This document shows, piece after piece, positions 9,995 to 18,552 of a stretch of DNA of 64,000 nt (its first letter is position 1; the number at the start of each line of letters is the position of its first letter). Position numbers and translations under genes: made by a program. The DNA lies in NCBI RefSeq assembly GCF_000981585.1, contig NZ_LN831776.1:449001-513000 (forward strand), given 5' to 3'. The notes beneath the pieces are model-generated. The model had not been told where the DNA came from. It saw only the letters and a program-made list of their open reading frames with translations, and ran no database searches. This stretch comes from Paenibacillus riograndensis SBR5. Lineage in GTDB: Bacteria; Bacillota; Bacilli; Paenibacillales; Paenibacillaceae.

Positions 9995-10945
9995 ATGAGA
10001 CAACTCATCGTCCGAAGATTGCTGCAAACACTGCCGATGCTGTTTTTTGTGTCAGTAGTGTGCTTTACCATGATCAAGCTGGCGCCGGGAGATCCGGTGC
10101 TGTCTTTTGTTACACCGAATATGCATGCGGATGACATTGAGCGTATCCGTCACAACCTGGGACTGGACAAACCGGCCTATATTCAATATTTTATCTGGCT
10201 GAAAGAAATGGCTAAAGGGAACTTCGGGTATTCCCTGGTTAATCACCAGCCTGTACTCGGGCAGATTCTGGAGCGTCTGCCGGCAACGGCGGGTCTGATG
10301 GGCAGCGCGATTGCGCTGGCTGTACTGCTGGCGGTTCCACTTGGCCTGATTGCCGGCGCGAACCGCAACCGCTGGGCCGACAAGCTGATTAACTTTATTT
10401 CCTATGTCGGAATCTCCATTCCTTTATTCTGGCTGGCGATTCTGCTGATGTATCTGTTCGCAATCAAGCTGCACCTGCTTCCCAGCATGGGAATGCGCAC
10501 GATTGGTGTGGAATCCGCAGCGGATGTGCTGAAGCATGGGATTTTGCCCTGCTCGGTGCTGGCCTTCGGGTTCCTCGCCGGGTATGTGCGCTATATCCGT
10601 TCGAGTACGATCGGGCAGCTGAAGGAGGAGTATGTGCAGATTCAGTATGCCTTCGGCTCCAAAAAGTCGACGATCCTGTTCCGGCATGTCATGAAGCATG
10701 TGCTGCTTCCGGTCATTACGCTGCTCGGGATGTCCATGGGCGATCTGGTGGCGGGCGCCATCGTGACGGAGACGGTTTTTTCCTGGCCGGGCATTGGCTC
10801 GCTGGGCATGACGGCGGTCAAGGGAATGGATTACCCGGTGATCATGGGGATCACTCTGTTCTCTTCGCTGATGCTGATTTTTGGCAATATGGCGGCGGAT
10901 ATACTTTACAGCTTCGTGGACCCACGAATCAAACTTAAGGGGTGA
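9995..10945 (+). CDS. peptide ABC transporter permease, DppB type
   Basis: 316-residue inner-membrane permease of the BPD_transp_1 family. It has the N-terminal helix RRLLQTLPMLFFVSVVCF and the GDP motif (KLAPGDPVLSF) seen in DppB/OppB, then about six membrane segments. The EAA-like coupling loop is near YAFGSKKSTILFRHVMKHVLLPVI. It would form a heterodimeric channel with the next gene product. The ATG start at 9995 has GGGAGAAG upstream. Confidence 0.94.
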   Translation: MRQLIVRRLLQTLPMLFFVSVVCFTMIKLAPGDPVLSFVTPNMHADDIERIRHNLGLDKPAYIQYFIWLKEMAKGNFGYSLVNHQPVLGQILERLPATAGLMGSAIALAVLLAVPLGLIAGANRNRWADKLINFISYVGISIPLFWLAILLMYLFAIKLHLLPSMGMRTIGVESAADVLKHGILPCSVLAFGFLAGYVRYIRSSTIGQLKEEYVQIQYAFGSKKSTILFRHVMKHVLLPVITLLGMSMGDLVAGAIVTETVFSWPGIGSLGMTAVKGMDYPVIMGITLFSSLMLIFGNMAADILYSFVDPRIKLKG

Positions 10946-10949
10946 CCTC

Positions 10950-11795
10950 ATGAACCGCAGTAAATGGAAAAATGTAAAAGACGAGCTGTTTGCCAACGGT
11001 CTGGGTGTCGCCGCTGTGCTGATTCTGGCAGTCTTCACGCTTGGGGCAGTGTTTGCCTTTCTGTCCGGCTATGATCCGAATGCGATGCACGCCATGGCCC
11101 GGCTCACGCCGCCCGGTGCCGGTCACTGGTTCGGAACGGACGACTATGGCCGCGATTATCTGGCGAGGGCGCTGTATGGCGGGCGTATCTCTCTCTTGGT
11201 CGGCTTCGCTTCAATGATCGTGGCAACCGGCATTGGAGTAACGATTGGTGTACTCAGCGGCTACTTTGGCGGCTGGCTGGATAATCTGCTGATGCGGATG
11301 GTGGATGTGGTCCTGTCGATCCCGTCCTTTCTGATTCTGCTGCTGCTCAGCGTGTATTTGAAGCCAAGCGTCGGCAACATTATCATTATTATTGCCCTCC
11401 TGATGTGGATGAACGTTGCCCGGGTCGTCCGGGCCGAGACCATGACGATCAAGGAACGCGAATATGTGCTGTACGCCAAAGCCTCAGGCCAAAGTGCCTC
11501 CGGCATTATCTGGCGGCATATTCTTCCCGGCCTGGTGCCGGTCATTATCGTAGGCGCGACCAACAATATCGCTTCGGCGATTATGATGGAATCGTCGCTG
11601 AGCTTTCTCGGCTTCGGGGTGCAGCCGCCGGATGCGACCTGGGGCAGCATGCTGAACAGCGCCCAGGGCTATATTGCCCAGGCGCCTTATCTGGCGCTGT
11701 TTCCGGGTCTTTTGATCCTGCTGACTGTGCTGAGTTTTAATGTGCTGGGTGACATTTTGCGTGTCGGCTTTGAACCGAAGCTGATGCGGAGATAG
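10950..11795 (+). CDS. peptide ABC transporter permease, DppC type
   Basis: 281-residue second permease subunit. Early residues hold the family motif FGTDDYGRDYLARALYGGRISL, and a coupling loop (YAKASGQSASGIIWRHILPGL) lies between membrane segments. The start is ATG 10950, with AAGGGGTGAC upstream, only 4 nt after the preceding stop, which suggests translational coupling. An upstream in-frame ATG at 10881 lies inside the preceding gene and is rejected. Confidence 0.94.
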   Translation: MNRSKWKNVKDELFANGLGVAAVLILAVFTLGAVFAFLSGYDPNAMHAMARLTPPGAGHWFGTDDYGRDYLARALYGGRISLLVGFASMIVATGIGVTIGVLSGYFGGWLDNLLMRMVDVVLSIPSFLILLLLSVYLKPSVGNIIIIIALLMWMNVARVVRAETMTIKEREYVLYAKASGQSASGIIWRHILPGLVPVIIVGATNNIASAIMMESSLSFLGFGVQPPDATWGSMLNSAQGYIAQAPYLALFPGLLILLTVLSFNVLGDILRVGFEPKLMRR

Positions 11796-11811
11796 GGAGA
11801 GTGAAGACATC

Positions 11812-12825
11812 ATGACAAAGCGGCTGCTGTCTGTAGAGAATTTACAGGTTTCGTTCGCGACCCGGGATGGGGAGAACCAGGCCGTCCGGGGGGTCAGCTT
11901 TCATATAGATGCCGGTGAAACGGTAGGTATTGTCGGGGAATCCGGCAGCGGCAAAAGCGTCACAGCCAAAGCGATCATGTCGCTGATTACCCCTCCGGGC
12001 CGCATAACAGCCGGAAATATCGGGTTTCGCGGCGAGAGTCTGACCGGACTTTCGGAGAAAGCGTGGCGGAGTCTGCGCGGCAACCGGATCGCGATGGTTT
12101 TTCAAGACCCGATGACCTCCCTGAATCCGGTGAAAAAAATCGGCCAGCAATTGACGGAGGTCATCCGCAGGCACCGCGGGCTGAACAAAGAGGCGGCGTT
12201 TGCCGAAGCGGCCAAGCTGCTGCGCCAGGTAGGCATCCAGCACCCGGAGCAGCGGCTGAAGCAGTATCCGCATGAATTCAGCGGCGGGATGCGGCAGCGG
12301 GTAATGATCGCGATGGCGCTGTCCTGCCAGCCGGAACTGCTCATTGCCGATGAGCCGACGACGGCACTGGATGCCACGATACAGGCACAGATTCTGGACC
12401 TGTTCAAGGAGCTCAAGGAAAATTCCGAGACGGCGATTGCACTGATTACGCATGACCTTGGTGTGGTGGCGCAGGTCTGCACCCGCGTGATTGTCATGTA
12501 TGGAGGGCTGATTATGGAGGAGGGTACGGTAGAGGATATCTTCTACCGGCCGCAGCACCCCTATACCCAAGGCCTGCTGCGCTCCATTCCGAAGCGCGGC
12601 GGAGGCTCGCGCGAGCGGCTGATTCCGATTGAGGGCACACCGCCCGATCTGCTCGACCCGCCGCCCGGCTGTCCGTTCATGGAGCGCTGCCCCCATGCTT
12701 TTGGCCGCTGCAGCGAGCGCCCGCCTACCGTAGAGCTCGCTGCGGGCCACCGCTCCATGTGCTGGCTGGCCGAGGAGAAGCAGAATCAGGCGGCTTATGC
12801 CGAGGGGAGGATTTCCGGTGAGTGA
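11812..12825 (+). CDS. peptide ABC transporter ATP-binding protein, DppD type
   Basis: 337-residue ABC ATPase. Walker A GESGSGKS lies near residue 43. The signature region is FSGGMRQRV, Walker B is LLIADEPTTALD, and the switch His is in THDLGVV. The C-terminal oligopeptide/dipeptide extension (about 255-337) holds a Cys-rich CPFMERCPHAFGRC stretch that resembles the [4Fe-4S]-type cluster motif reported in some DppD/OppD proteins. It overlaps the next gene by 8 nt. Confidence 0.95.
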   Translation: MTKRLLSVENLQVSFATRDGENQAVRGVSFHIDAGETVGIVGESGSGKSVTAKAIMSLITPPGRITAGNIGFRGESLTGLSEKAWRSLRGNRIAMVFQDPMTSLNPVKKIGQQLTEVIRRHRGLNKEAAFAEAAKLLRQVGIQHPEQRLKQYPHEFSGGMRQRVMIAMALSCQPELLIADEPTTALDATIQAQILDLFKELKENSETAIALITHDLGVVAQVCTRVIVMYGGLIMEEGTVEDIFYRPQHPYTQGLLRSIPKRGGGSRERLIPIEGTPPDLLDPPPGCPFMERCPHAFGRCSERPPTVELAAGHRSMCWLAEEKQNQAAYAEGRISGE

Positions 12826-13726
12826 CAGCAAAGTATTGGTAGATGTGAATAACCTCCAGAAGCACTTCTCCAAAGGCAAGGATTTGCGGGGACGCGATAC
12901 TGCTGTGTTGAAGGCAGTCGATGGCGTAAGCTTTCAGATCCGCCAAGGGGAAACCTTCGGGCTGGTAGGCGAATCCGGCAGCGGCAAGTCTACGGTCGGG
13001 CGCTGCCTGCTCCGGCTATACGACTATACTGGCGGAGAAGTGTTCTTCGATGGCCAGCCGCTTGGCAAGCTGGGGGAGAAGGGGCTGAAGCCTTTCCGCC
13101 GCCGCATTCAGTCGATCTTTCAGGACCCGTATTCTTCGCTGAATCCGAGTCTGAATGTGCTGGAGCTGATCAGCGAGCCGATGAAAATCCACGGCATCTA
13201 CCAGGGGGAAGAGCGCAAGGAAGCGGCTGCGGCACTTTTGGAACGGGTAGGACTAAAGAGAGAGCATCTGTACCGCTTTCCCCATGAGTTCAGCGGTGGC
13301 CAGCGCCAGCGCATCTCCATTGCGCGGGCATTATCGGTCCGGCCTGAATTTGTCGTCTGCGACGAGCCGATTTCGGCACTGGACGTTTCCGTTCAGGCCC
13401 AGGTCGTCAATATGCTGGAGGACCTTCAGTCCGAATTCGGTCTGACGTATCTGTTCATTGCCCATGACCTGTCAATGGTCCGGCATATTTCGGACCGCAT
13501 CGGCGTCATGTATGCCGGACGCCTGGTTGAGGTAGCGGACAGCGATGAATTGTATGACAATCCGCTTCATCCCTACACCAAAGCACTGCTGTCCTCTATA
13601 CTGGAGACTGATCCGCGCAAGGGCAGCCGGAGAATCAGGCTGGAAGGTTATTCGGGAGGAAGCGGTGCGGATGCCCGGGCAGTGCTCAGGGAAGTAAGCC
13701 CCGGCCACTATGTGGCTGTTGACTGA
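12818..13726 (+). CDS. peptide ABC transporter ATP-binding protein, DppF type
   Basis: 302-residue partner ATPase with Walker A GESGSGKST, signature FSGGQRQRI, Walker B FVVCDEPISALD and the AHDLSMV His loop. The start is GTG 12818, with GGGGAGG at 12804-12810 giving good spacing, and it overlaps the end of the DppD-type gene. The C-terminal peptide-transporter extension is shorter than in the DppD partner and ends REVSPGHYVAVD. Together the five genes form a complete importer; peptides are the likeliest cargo, and nickel or a sugar cannot be excluded. Confidence 0.94.
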   Translation: MSDSKVLVDVNNLQKHFSKGKDLRGRDTAVLKAVDGVSFQIRQGETFGLVGESGSGKSTVGRCLLRLYDYTGGEVFFDGQPLGKLGEKGLKPFRRRIQSIFQDPYSSLNPSLNVLELISEPMKIHGIYQGEERKEAAAALLERVGLKREHLYRFPHEFSGGQRQRISIARALSVRPEFVVCDEPISALDVSVQAQVVNMLEDLQSEFGLTYLFIAHDLSMVRHISDRIGVMYAGRLVEVADSDELYDNPLHPYTKALLSSILETDPRKGSRRIRLEGYSGGSGADARAVLREVSPGHYVAVD

Positions 13727-13755
13727 GTGTGGCCGCACCCATGCACAACCATAGT

Positions 13756-13836
13756 GGGGGGTTTTGAGATTACAGGGACGAAAGATAAGGTAAAATAGGA
13801 GGTTTTGAAATGACAGAGACGCTAAGCAAGGTAAAG
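13756..13836 (+). repeat. imperfect 42-bp tandem duplication covering a gene start
   Basis: Unit A (13756-13795) and unit B (13798-13836) align as GGxGGTTTTGAxATxACAGxGACG followed by AAGGTAAA. Unit B contains the ribosome site and first codons of the 148-residue protein. Unit A keeps the SD-like block but its start codon reads ATT. This looks like a local duplication of a translation start region. Confidence 0.6.
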
Positions 13837-14256
13837 CTGTCGCAGTGGGATGCGCTGCTGGTAGAATCACTCCGTTCCCTCGGCTGGTCCGATGAGGAGC
13901 TGCTCCGCAGAGTAGAGGCAGGCGAGCTGCCGGTAGATGAGAGTGAATACCATTTTGATTATACCCAGCTGACCCAGCTTGCGGGTGAGCAGCCGGAAGT
14001 GTTCCGGCAGGCGGTGATACAAGGCTACCAGATCAAGTACAATACGATTCGCGGCATCCGCAGCTGGATTTTCGTTGCCCTCGGCAAGGAGGCCGGGCTG
14101 GAGCTGGAGGAAGGCAAGGAAGCGGCGGAAGTGACATTGACTGAGCCTGAGCATAAAAGACTGGAATCCGTGCTCTCCTTCGGCTGGCGGATTACAGGCG
14201 GCCCTTCAGGCACAGAAGGCACTGGCGTATACCGGATTGAACCTATCCGGAGATAA
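13810..14256 (+). CDS. uncharacterised cytoplasmic protein, 148 residues
   Basis: No recognised function. The protein is soluble, without signal peptide or membrane helix. An N-terminal helical part holds LGWSDEELLRRVEAGELPV. The middle reads FRQAVIQGYQIKYNTIRGIRSWIFVALG and the C-terminus is a short beta-like stretch ending YRIEPIRR. The start is ATG 13810 with AGGAGG 7 nt upstream. It is followed by a strong terminator and lies behind the peptide importer, but a separate transcript is possible. Confidence 0.8.
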   Translation: MTETLSKVKLSQWDALLVESLRSLGWSDEELLRRVEAGELPVDESEYHFDYTQLTQLAGEQPEVFRQAVIQGYQIKYNTIRGIRSWIFVALGKEAGLELEEGKEAAEVTLTEPEHKRLESVLSFGWRITGGPSGTEGTGVYRIEPIRR

Positions 14257-14273
14257 TTGAATGTGAAGATGAA

Positions 14274-14307
14274 CTGCCCCGCCGGCTTTGCGCCAGCGGG
14301 GCAGTTT
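14274..14307 (+). terminator. terminator of the 148-residue protein gene
   Basis: CTGCCCCGC (14274-14282) pairs with GCGGGGCAG (14296-14304), followed by TTTG. The hairpin is strong but the T-run is short. Confidence 0.7.
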
Positions 14308-14895
14308 GACGCAGGGAAGTGTAAGTCTTTCCTGGTACTGATTTACCGCTGGCGGTTCCTCCGTTGTAGTCCTGGGCAACAGGTTGTGTCCGTTGGGTTT
14401 ATGTTGATTTTGATGTGGCTGTATGTTGGCTCGGTGATTGGCTATATATTAGTTCTGTTGTAAGCGGTAAGTTGGCTGTGTAAATCTTTTACCGTCTGAA
14501 ACGCACGCTGTACAATAGACGTATGATAAGAAGCGGAAAAGCAGCAAGAGCTGTTAGAAGAAAATATTAGCTATACGGGAAAGTGTTTGAGGATAGTCTG
14601 GTAAAGTTAGGCCGGGCTAATTGGAGCCGCGCACGTATGTGGAAGCAGGTGGAATTAGTATAACTAATTCATTTGAATTTGCCGTTGCAGAGGTTCTGAG
14701 TGGGATTTTCTCCACCTATTTCAGGGGATTTCAGCTAATATGGGTCATTTGAAGCAAATTAGTTCTACTTTTTCCCACTATTGCTCTTGTCGGCTGCAAG
14801 TTGCCCGATTTAGGTTTCCTTTTTTCACTTCAGGTTCGCGTTTCAATAGGGGTCTGCAGCTCGGGGTAACAGTTAAAAGACAAGGAGGTAACGAA
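14308..14895. other. intergenic region with a family-2 repeat pair
   Basis: No supported gene. It holds a copy of dispersed repeat family 2: GGTGGAATTAGTATAACTAATT near 14649, and AATTAGTTCTACTTTTTCCC near 14757. The same CAGGGGATTTCAGC block that accompanies the 36.6-kb copy lies between them. The ribosome site of the MBL-fold gene (AAGGAGGT 14882-14889) ends the region. Confidence 0.6.
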
Positions 14896-15792
14896 GTGCT
14901 GAAGTGGAAGCGAAGTGAAATTACATTGTTCCAGAGTGAGCTTTACGAGACCAATTCACTGGTTATTGAGAGTGCTGAACATGTGCTGGTCGTTGATCCT
15001 TGCTGGCTGCCGCGCGAGGTAGCGGAGATTCGGCAATATGTCAGCGGCATCCTTGGGGGAAAACGTCTGCTGCTGTTGTTCACTCATTCTGATTTTGATC
15101 ATATTATCGGGTATGGGGCTTTCCCGGAGGCGGAGATTATTGCCAGCAGAGGTTTTACAGACAAAAGCTTGGAAGCGCGGGCAACGATTCTGGAAGAAAT
15201 CCGCACCTTTGATGATGATTACTACCTGAGAAGACCTTATGCCATTGCCTATCCTGTAGTGGATCATATTATGGAACGGGATGGTCAGGAGATGGTATTT
15301 GGGGAGCTGCGGCTTACGGGTTATATTGCACCCGGTCATACTAATGACGGTTTGTTTACGGTGGTGGATTCACACGGACTGTTCATTGCCGGAGACTATT
15401 TATCGGATGTGGAGTTTCCTTATATTTATGACAGCAGCACTGCCTATGAAGCTACGCTGGACAGCGTGGAGCAGATTATAGCCCGGCATCCTGTTCCGCT
15501 GCTGATCCCCGGACATGGGGAGGCAGCCGAAAGTCTGCTGGAGATCGAGTGCCGCAGGGTAGCGGGACTGGGCTACATCCGCAGCCTGCGGGCAGCTGTC
15601 GCAGCCGGGGATCAGGCTGCGGCAGACCGCCTCATAGCGGGCTGTGCCTTCCCCCGCAATATGCGTAAATTTCACCGCAGCAATCAGGAACTCCTGGAGC
15701 GGGAGCTCTATGGAACCGGAGAAACTGCCGGTTCTTCCGAAGGCAGCGCTGCAGTGGATCAGGCCGCCATCTCTCAGGAACCGTTGCGGTGA
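14896..15792 (+). CDS. MBL-fold metallo-hydrolase
   Basis: 298-residue metallo-beta-lactamase-fold hydrolase. The metal-binding motif appears as HSDFDH, a variant of HxHxDH in which the second ligand position is Phe. Further ligand motifs are GHTNDG, GDYLSD and PGHGE. Family members hydrolyse thioesters, lactones, phosphodiesters or glyoxalase substrates; the substrate here is not readable. The start is GTG 14896 with AAGGAGGT 6 nt upstream; the longer frame to ATG 14740 runs through repeat DNA and is rejected. It is convergent with the SDR gene. Confidence 0.85.
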   Translation: MLKWKRSEITLFQSELYETNSLVIESAEHVLVVDPCWLPREVAEIRQYVSGILGGKRLLLLFTHSDFDHIIGYGAFPEAEIIASRGFTDKSLEARATILEEIRTFDDDYYLRRPYAIAYPVVDHIMERDGQEMVFGELRLTGYIAPGHTNDGLFTVVDSHGLFIAGDYLSDVEFPYIYDSSTAYEATLDSVEQIIARHPVPLLIPGHGEAAESLLEIECRRVAGLGYIRSLRAAVAAGDQAAADRLIAGCAFPRNMRKFHRSNQELLERELYGTGETAGSSEGSAAVDQAAISQEPLR

Positions 15793-15862
15793 CATCCTTT
15801 GCAATCCGTGCTCCCTGGCCCAGCCCGAAGAGTACGTGCGGCCTGGGGTAGCGTTAGACTAC

Positions 15863-15878
15863 AGCCCGGTACCGGGCT
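15863..15878. repeat. 16-bp perfect palindrome between convergent genes
   Basis: AGCCCGGT followed by ACCGGGCT, with no T-run on either strand. It may be a weak bidirectional terminator hairpin between the MBL and SDR genes. Confidence 0.4.
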
Positions 15879-15946
15879 TGGTGTCGCGCTTCGTCTGCCA
15901 CCGCTGCGGGAATCCATACCCCGATTCGTCTGCGTTCGCACCGCCC

Positions 15947-16786
15947 TTACATATTCAACTGGATTTTGCGGGTGCTGAGCACACCCTCCAGACCGGTAGG
16001 GTCTGTGCTTACTTTGCGGGAGACGAAATTCTCCGCCTGTTCCGAAGTGCGGATGCGGAGCGGCTTGGGCTCCATATGCACCAGGTTCCACATGACTTCG
16101 GCTACAGAATCTGCCGTCTGAGGCTCGACATTGCGCTGGAGGAATGCCTGGGTGTATGCCTCAATAACCGGTTTGTATTCGTCATCGAGTATTCCTCCGG
16201 TTTCGGATACATGCCCAAGCACGGTGTTGTTGAATTCCGTCGCGATAGCGCCTGGCTCAAGCAGGGAGATGTCAATGTTGAACTGTGGCTTGTAATATGT
16301 AGCCATACTTTCAAGGAGGCCTTCCAGTGCGAACTTGCTCGCACAGTAGATCTCATTCATGGGCTGGCCCACCAGTCCGCCTACGCTGGAGGTGGCAACA
16401 ATATGCCCGTAGCCAGTCTTGCGCAGCAGCGGAAGCGCCGCCCGGATCGTATGCATGACGCCATAGACATTGGTGTCGAACACGCGGTGAATATCCTCTA
16501 CCGGGGCTTGCCCAAGCGCTCTGAGGTAGCCGAATCCGGCGTTGCAGAACAGCACATCAAGCTTGTCTTGCTCCTGCTCAATCTGGCCGATGACCCGCTG
16601 AATGCTCTCAGGTTTCGTGACTTCCAGCTCTACGAATGTCAGATGCTCCACTTCGCGGTACCGCTCCTGATCACGCTCCAGGTTGCGGGTTCCGGCATAG
16701 ACGGTCCAGCCTTCTTTGGCGAATTTCAGGGCCGAGGAGAGGCCGATGCCGGATGAAGCGCCGGTGATACAGATAATTTTACCCAT
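15947..16786 (-). CDS. SDR-family NAD(P)-dependent oxidoreductase
   Basis: 279-residue classical short-chain dehydrogenase. The cofactor motif TGASSGIG occurs at residues 7-14 and NAGFG follows near residue 87. The catalytic Ser lies in the VATSSVGG stretch, with YCASK supplying Tyr and Lys. The start is ATG 16786, because TGGAGGCA lies 7 nt upstream and the Rossmann strand KIICITG begins at once. The frame extends to 16810 but has no ribosome site there. Substrate unknown. It is divergent from the AI-2E-family gene, with a TATAAT-like box in the spacer. Confidence 0.92.
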   Translation of the reverse strand: MGKIICITGASSGIGLSSALKFAKEGWTVYAGTRNLERDQERYREVEHLTFVELEVTKPESIQRVIGQIEQEQDKLDVLFCNAGFGYLRALGQAPVEDIHRVFDTNVYGVMHTIRAALPLLRKTGYGHIVATSSVGGLVGQPMNEIYCASKFALEGLLESMATYYKPQFNIDISLLEPGAIATEFNNTVLGHVSETGGILDDEYKPVIEAYTQAFLQRNVEPQTADSVAEVMWNLVHMEPKPLRIRTSEQAENFVSRKVSTDPTGLEGVLSTRKIQLNM

Positions 16787-16966
16787 ACTGGATGCCTCCA
16801 TTTTTTCCACACATTATAGCACACATAGGGCAGACATCGGCATGTCCGACATAAAGTTTGTATTTTCGCAGATTTGCCGGGGCTTCCAGTTGCTATAAGT
16901 GATTTCGGTACTGTAGACTGTATATAAAGTCCTAATCGCAAGCGAATAGAGAGGAACAGAGGAATA

Positions 16967-17995
16967 ATGGATGTGTTTAAGCGTTATTATGCCAATTTAA
17001 CAATCCGGCGCTTTTTGATTCTGGCGCTGATTGCACTGCTGCTGTACAGTATCCGGGATATGCTCAACCTGGTGCTGCTGACGTTTCTGATTGCTTATGT
17101 GATGAACAGCTTTCAGGTGCTGCTGTCCAAGCGGATCGGCAAATATGTCAAGGTGAACAGCAAGGTTATTATTGTTGTTTTATACCTTGCTCTAATTACG
17201 ATGATCGTGCTGGCGCTCGTCAAATATCTGCCCAAGGTGTTTACGCAGATTAAGCAATTAACTGATTTTCTGACCACTCTAACCCCTGATGATCTCCCGC
17301 AGAACGAAGTTACTCAATACATATTCAATCAGCTGAAGGATTTGAACTATGAGTCCTATGTGACCCATGGCATTGGGTATGTGCTCAGAATCAGCAACTG
17401 GGGGACCACCTTCGTTTTAGCAACCATTCTGAGTTTTGTCTTCATTCTGGAGAAAAACCGCATTGTGAGCTTCACCTCCCGCCTGAGAGACAGCAAAATT
17501 TCCTGGTTCTATGTGGAACTGGAGTACTTCGGCAAGAAATTCATCTCTTCTTTCGGCAAAGTTATAGAAGCGCAGATTCTCATTGCCTTGTTCAATACCA
17601 TGTTTACAGTAATCGGCTTATGGATACTTGGCTTCTTTTTTGAGCCGTTCCCGTATCTGTTCGCGCTGTCGATTATGATCTTCCTGCTCAGCCTGATTCC
17701 GGTCGTAGGATTTGTGATTTCACTGATTCCTCTATGTATTATCGCGTACAATATCGGCGGACTGGCGATGACGCTCTATGTGCTGGGACTGATTGCCGTG
17801 CTGCATTTCATGGAAGGCTACTTCCTGAATCCGAAGCTGATGTCCTCCAAAATGAACCTGCCCATGTTCTACACCTTTATCGTGCTGCTGTTCTCCGAGC
17901 ATTATATCGGCGTATGGGGGTTGATCCTCGGTATTCCCATTTTCGTCTTTTTCCTTGATATTCTGGATATTACCCGGGAGAAGCCGGAAGTGTAG
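16967..17995 (+). CDS. AI-2E transporter family (TqsA/YdiK-like) membrane protein
   Basis: 342-residue membrane protein with about seven to eight hydrophobic segments. It follows the family layout: two N-terminal helices, a soluble stretch rich in K, T and D (about 85-140), then a block of closely spaced helices ending with HFMEGYFLNPKLMSSKMNLP, a typical family signature. Some members export the AI-2 signal and others are Na+/H+ antiporters, so the family name should not be taken as function. The ATG start at 16967 has a weak GAGGAA-type ribosome site. Confidence 0.88.
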   Translation: MDVFKRYYANLTIRRFLILALIALLLYSIRDMLNLVLLTFLIAYVMNSFQVLLSKRIGKYVKVNSKVIIVVLYLALITMIVLALVKYLPKVFTQIKQLTDFLTTLTPDDLPQNEVTQYIFNQLKDLNYESYVTHGIGYVLRISNWGTTFVLATILSFVFILEKNRIVSFTSRLRDSKISWFYVELEYFGKKFISSFGKVIEAQILIALFNTMFTVIGLWILGFFFEPFPYLFALSIMIFLLSLIPVVGFVISLIPLCIIAYNIGGLAMTLYVLGLIAVLHFMEGYFLNPKLMSSKMNLPMFYTFIVLLFSEHYIGVWGLILGIPIFVFFLDILDITREKPEV

Positions 17996-18035
17996 TCCGC
18001 ACCAAGACATAGCAAATTTAATTTTATACACTATT

Positions 18036-18080
18036 AAAAGTGGCATTCCGACTGATTCTAGTTTGAATGCCGCTTTTTTT
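18036..18080 (+). terminator. terminator of the AI-2E-family gene
   Basis: AAAGTGGCATTC pairs with GAATGCCGCTTT, and a run of T follows. Clear rho-independent terminator. Confidence 0.85.
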
Positions 18081-18137
18081 AGTTTGTCTGGAGATAAGAA
18101 TTACCGTGGCAGTCAAAAGATAATGGGAGGATTTCGA

Positions 18138-18245
18138 TTGATCAGTTATCCGTCTTTAGCGGTTAGCCGCATGGAGTCCATGGGCTGCAAGATGGTATGC
18201 GGGGCCGGGGTGGAGATGGAGCCGATGAGGGCAGCGGTTCAGTGA
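18138..18245 (+). CDS. possible 35-residue small protein
   Basis: TTG start at 18138 preceded by GGGAGG (18125-18130) with 7-nt spacing. The frame encodes 35 residues rich in Met, Val, Ala and Ser with two Cys, and no recognisable domain. It sits between two terminators, and the downstream hairpin at 18467 would otherwise end no gene. Only the ribosome site and position support it. Confidence 0.25.
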   Translation: MISYPSLAVSRMESMGCKMVCGAGVEMEPMRAAVQ

Positions 18246-18311
18246 AGCAGACTTTTAAGCCGTAGCCGTGGCAAAAGGGATGGCGCCGCCACCGGCGGGC
18301 CGCAGGGGTGA

Positions 18312-18436
18312 AACAACGGCAAAAATGCCGTTGTTGGTGCCGCCACGGGCCGCCGGCGTGAAACAACGGCAAAAGTGCCGTTGTTGGCTCCGCCGCAGGC
18401 CGCCGGGCATGAAACAACGGCAAAAATGCCGTTGTA
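18312..18436 (+). repeat. three tandem copies of palindromic repeat family 1
   Basis: Copies at 18312-18335, 18362-18385 and 18413-18436, with a period of 50-51 bp. Each has AACAACGGCA and TGCCGTTGTT arms (the last base is changed in copy 3) around AAAA or AAAG. Each is preceded by TGAAA- or similar and separated by GC-rich GCCGCC-type spacers. Same family as 1883-1957. Confidence 0.85.
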
Positions 18437-18466
18437 GGTGCCGCCATGGGCCGCCGCAGGCAACAA

Positions 18467-18515
18467 ACAGGCTGTCCCCTAAGCAGATATTCTGCGGAGA
18501 GGACAGCCTGTTTTT
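18467..18515 (+). terminator. strong terminator-like hairpin without an obvious gene upstream
   Basis: ACAGGCTGTCC pairs with GGACAGCCTGT, and TTTTT follows on the plus strand. The inner loop holds a second small stem. It may end a short RNA or the 18138 frame. Confidence 0.7.
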
Positions 18516-18552
18516 CCAGACACTATAATGTGTAGGGTGTATGTACCCTCTG

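Larger units (their letters stand above)
17996..18552. other. intergenic region: terminator, three tandem palindromic repeats, second terminator
   Basis: Contains the AI-2E-gene terminator, a possible 35-codon frame (18138-18245), three tandem copies of repeat family 1 (18312-18436) and a second strong hairpin (18467-18515). Nothing else is supported. Confidence 0.6.

Noticed and set aside
14740..14895. Longer N-terminus of the MBL-fold protein
   Set aside because: It passes through dispersed repeat family 2 and has no ribosome site; GTG 14896 with AAGGAGGT is clearly better.
18312..18436. CRISPR array
   Set aside because: Three regularly spaced repeats, but each repeat is a nearly perfect palindrome, spacers are GC-rich and alike, the repeat is short, and no cas genes are near.
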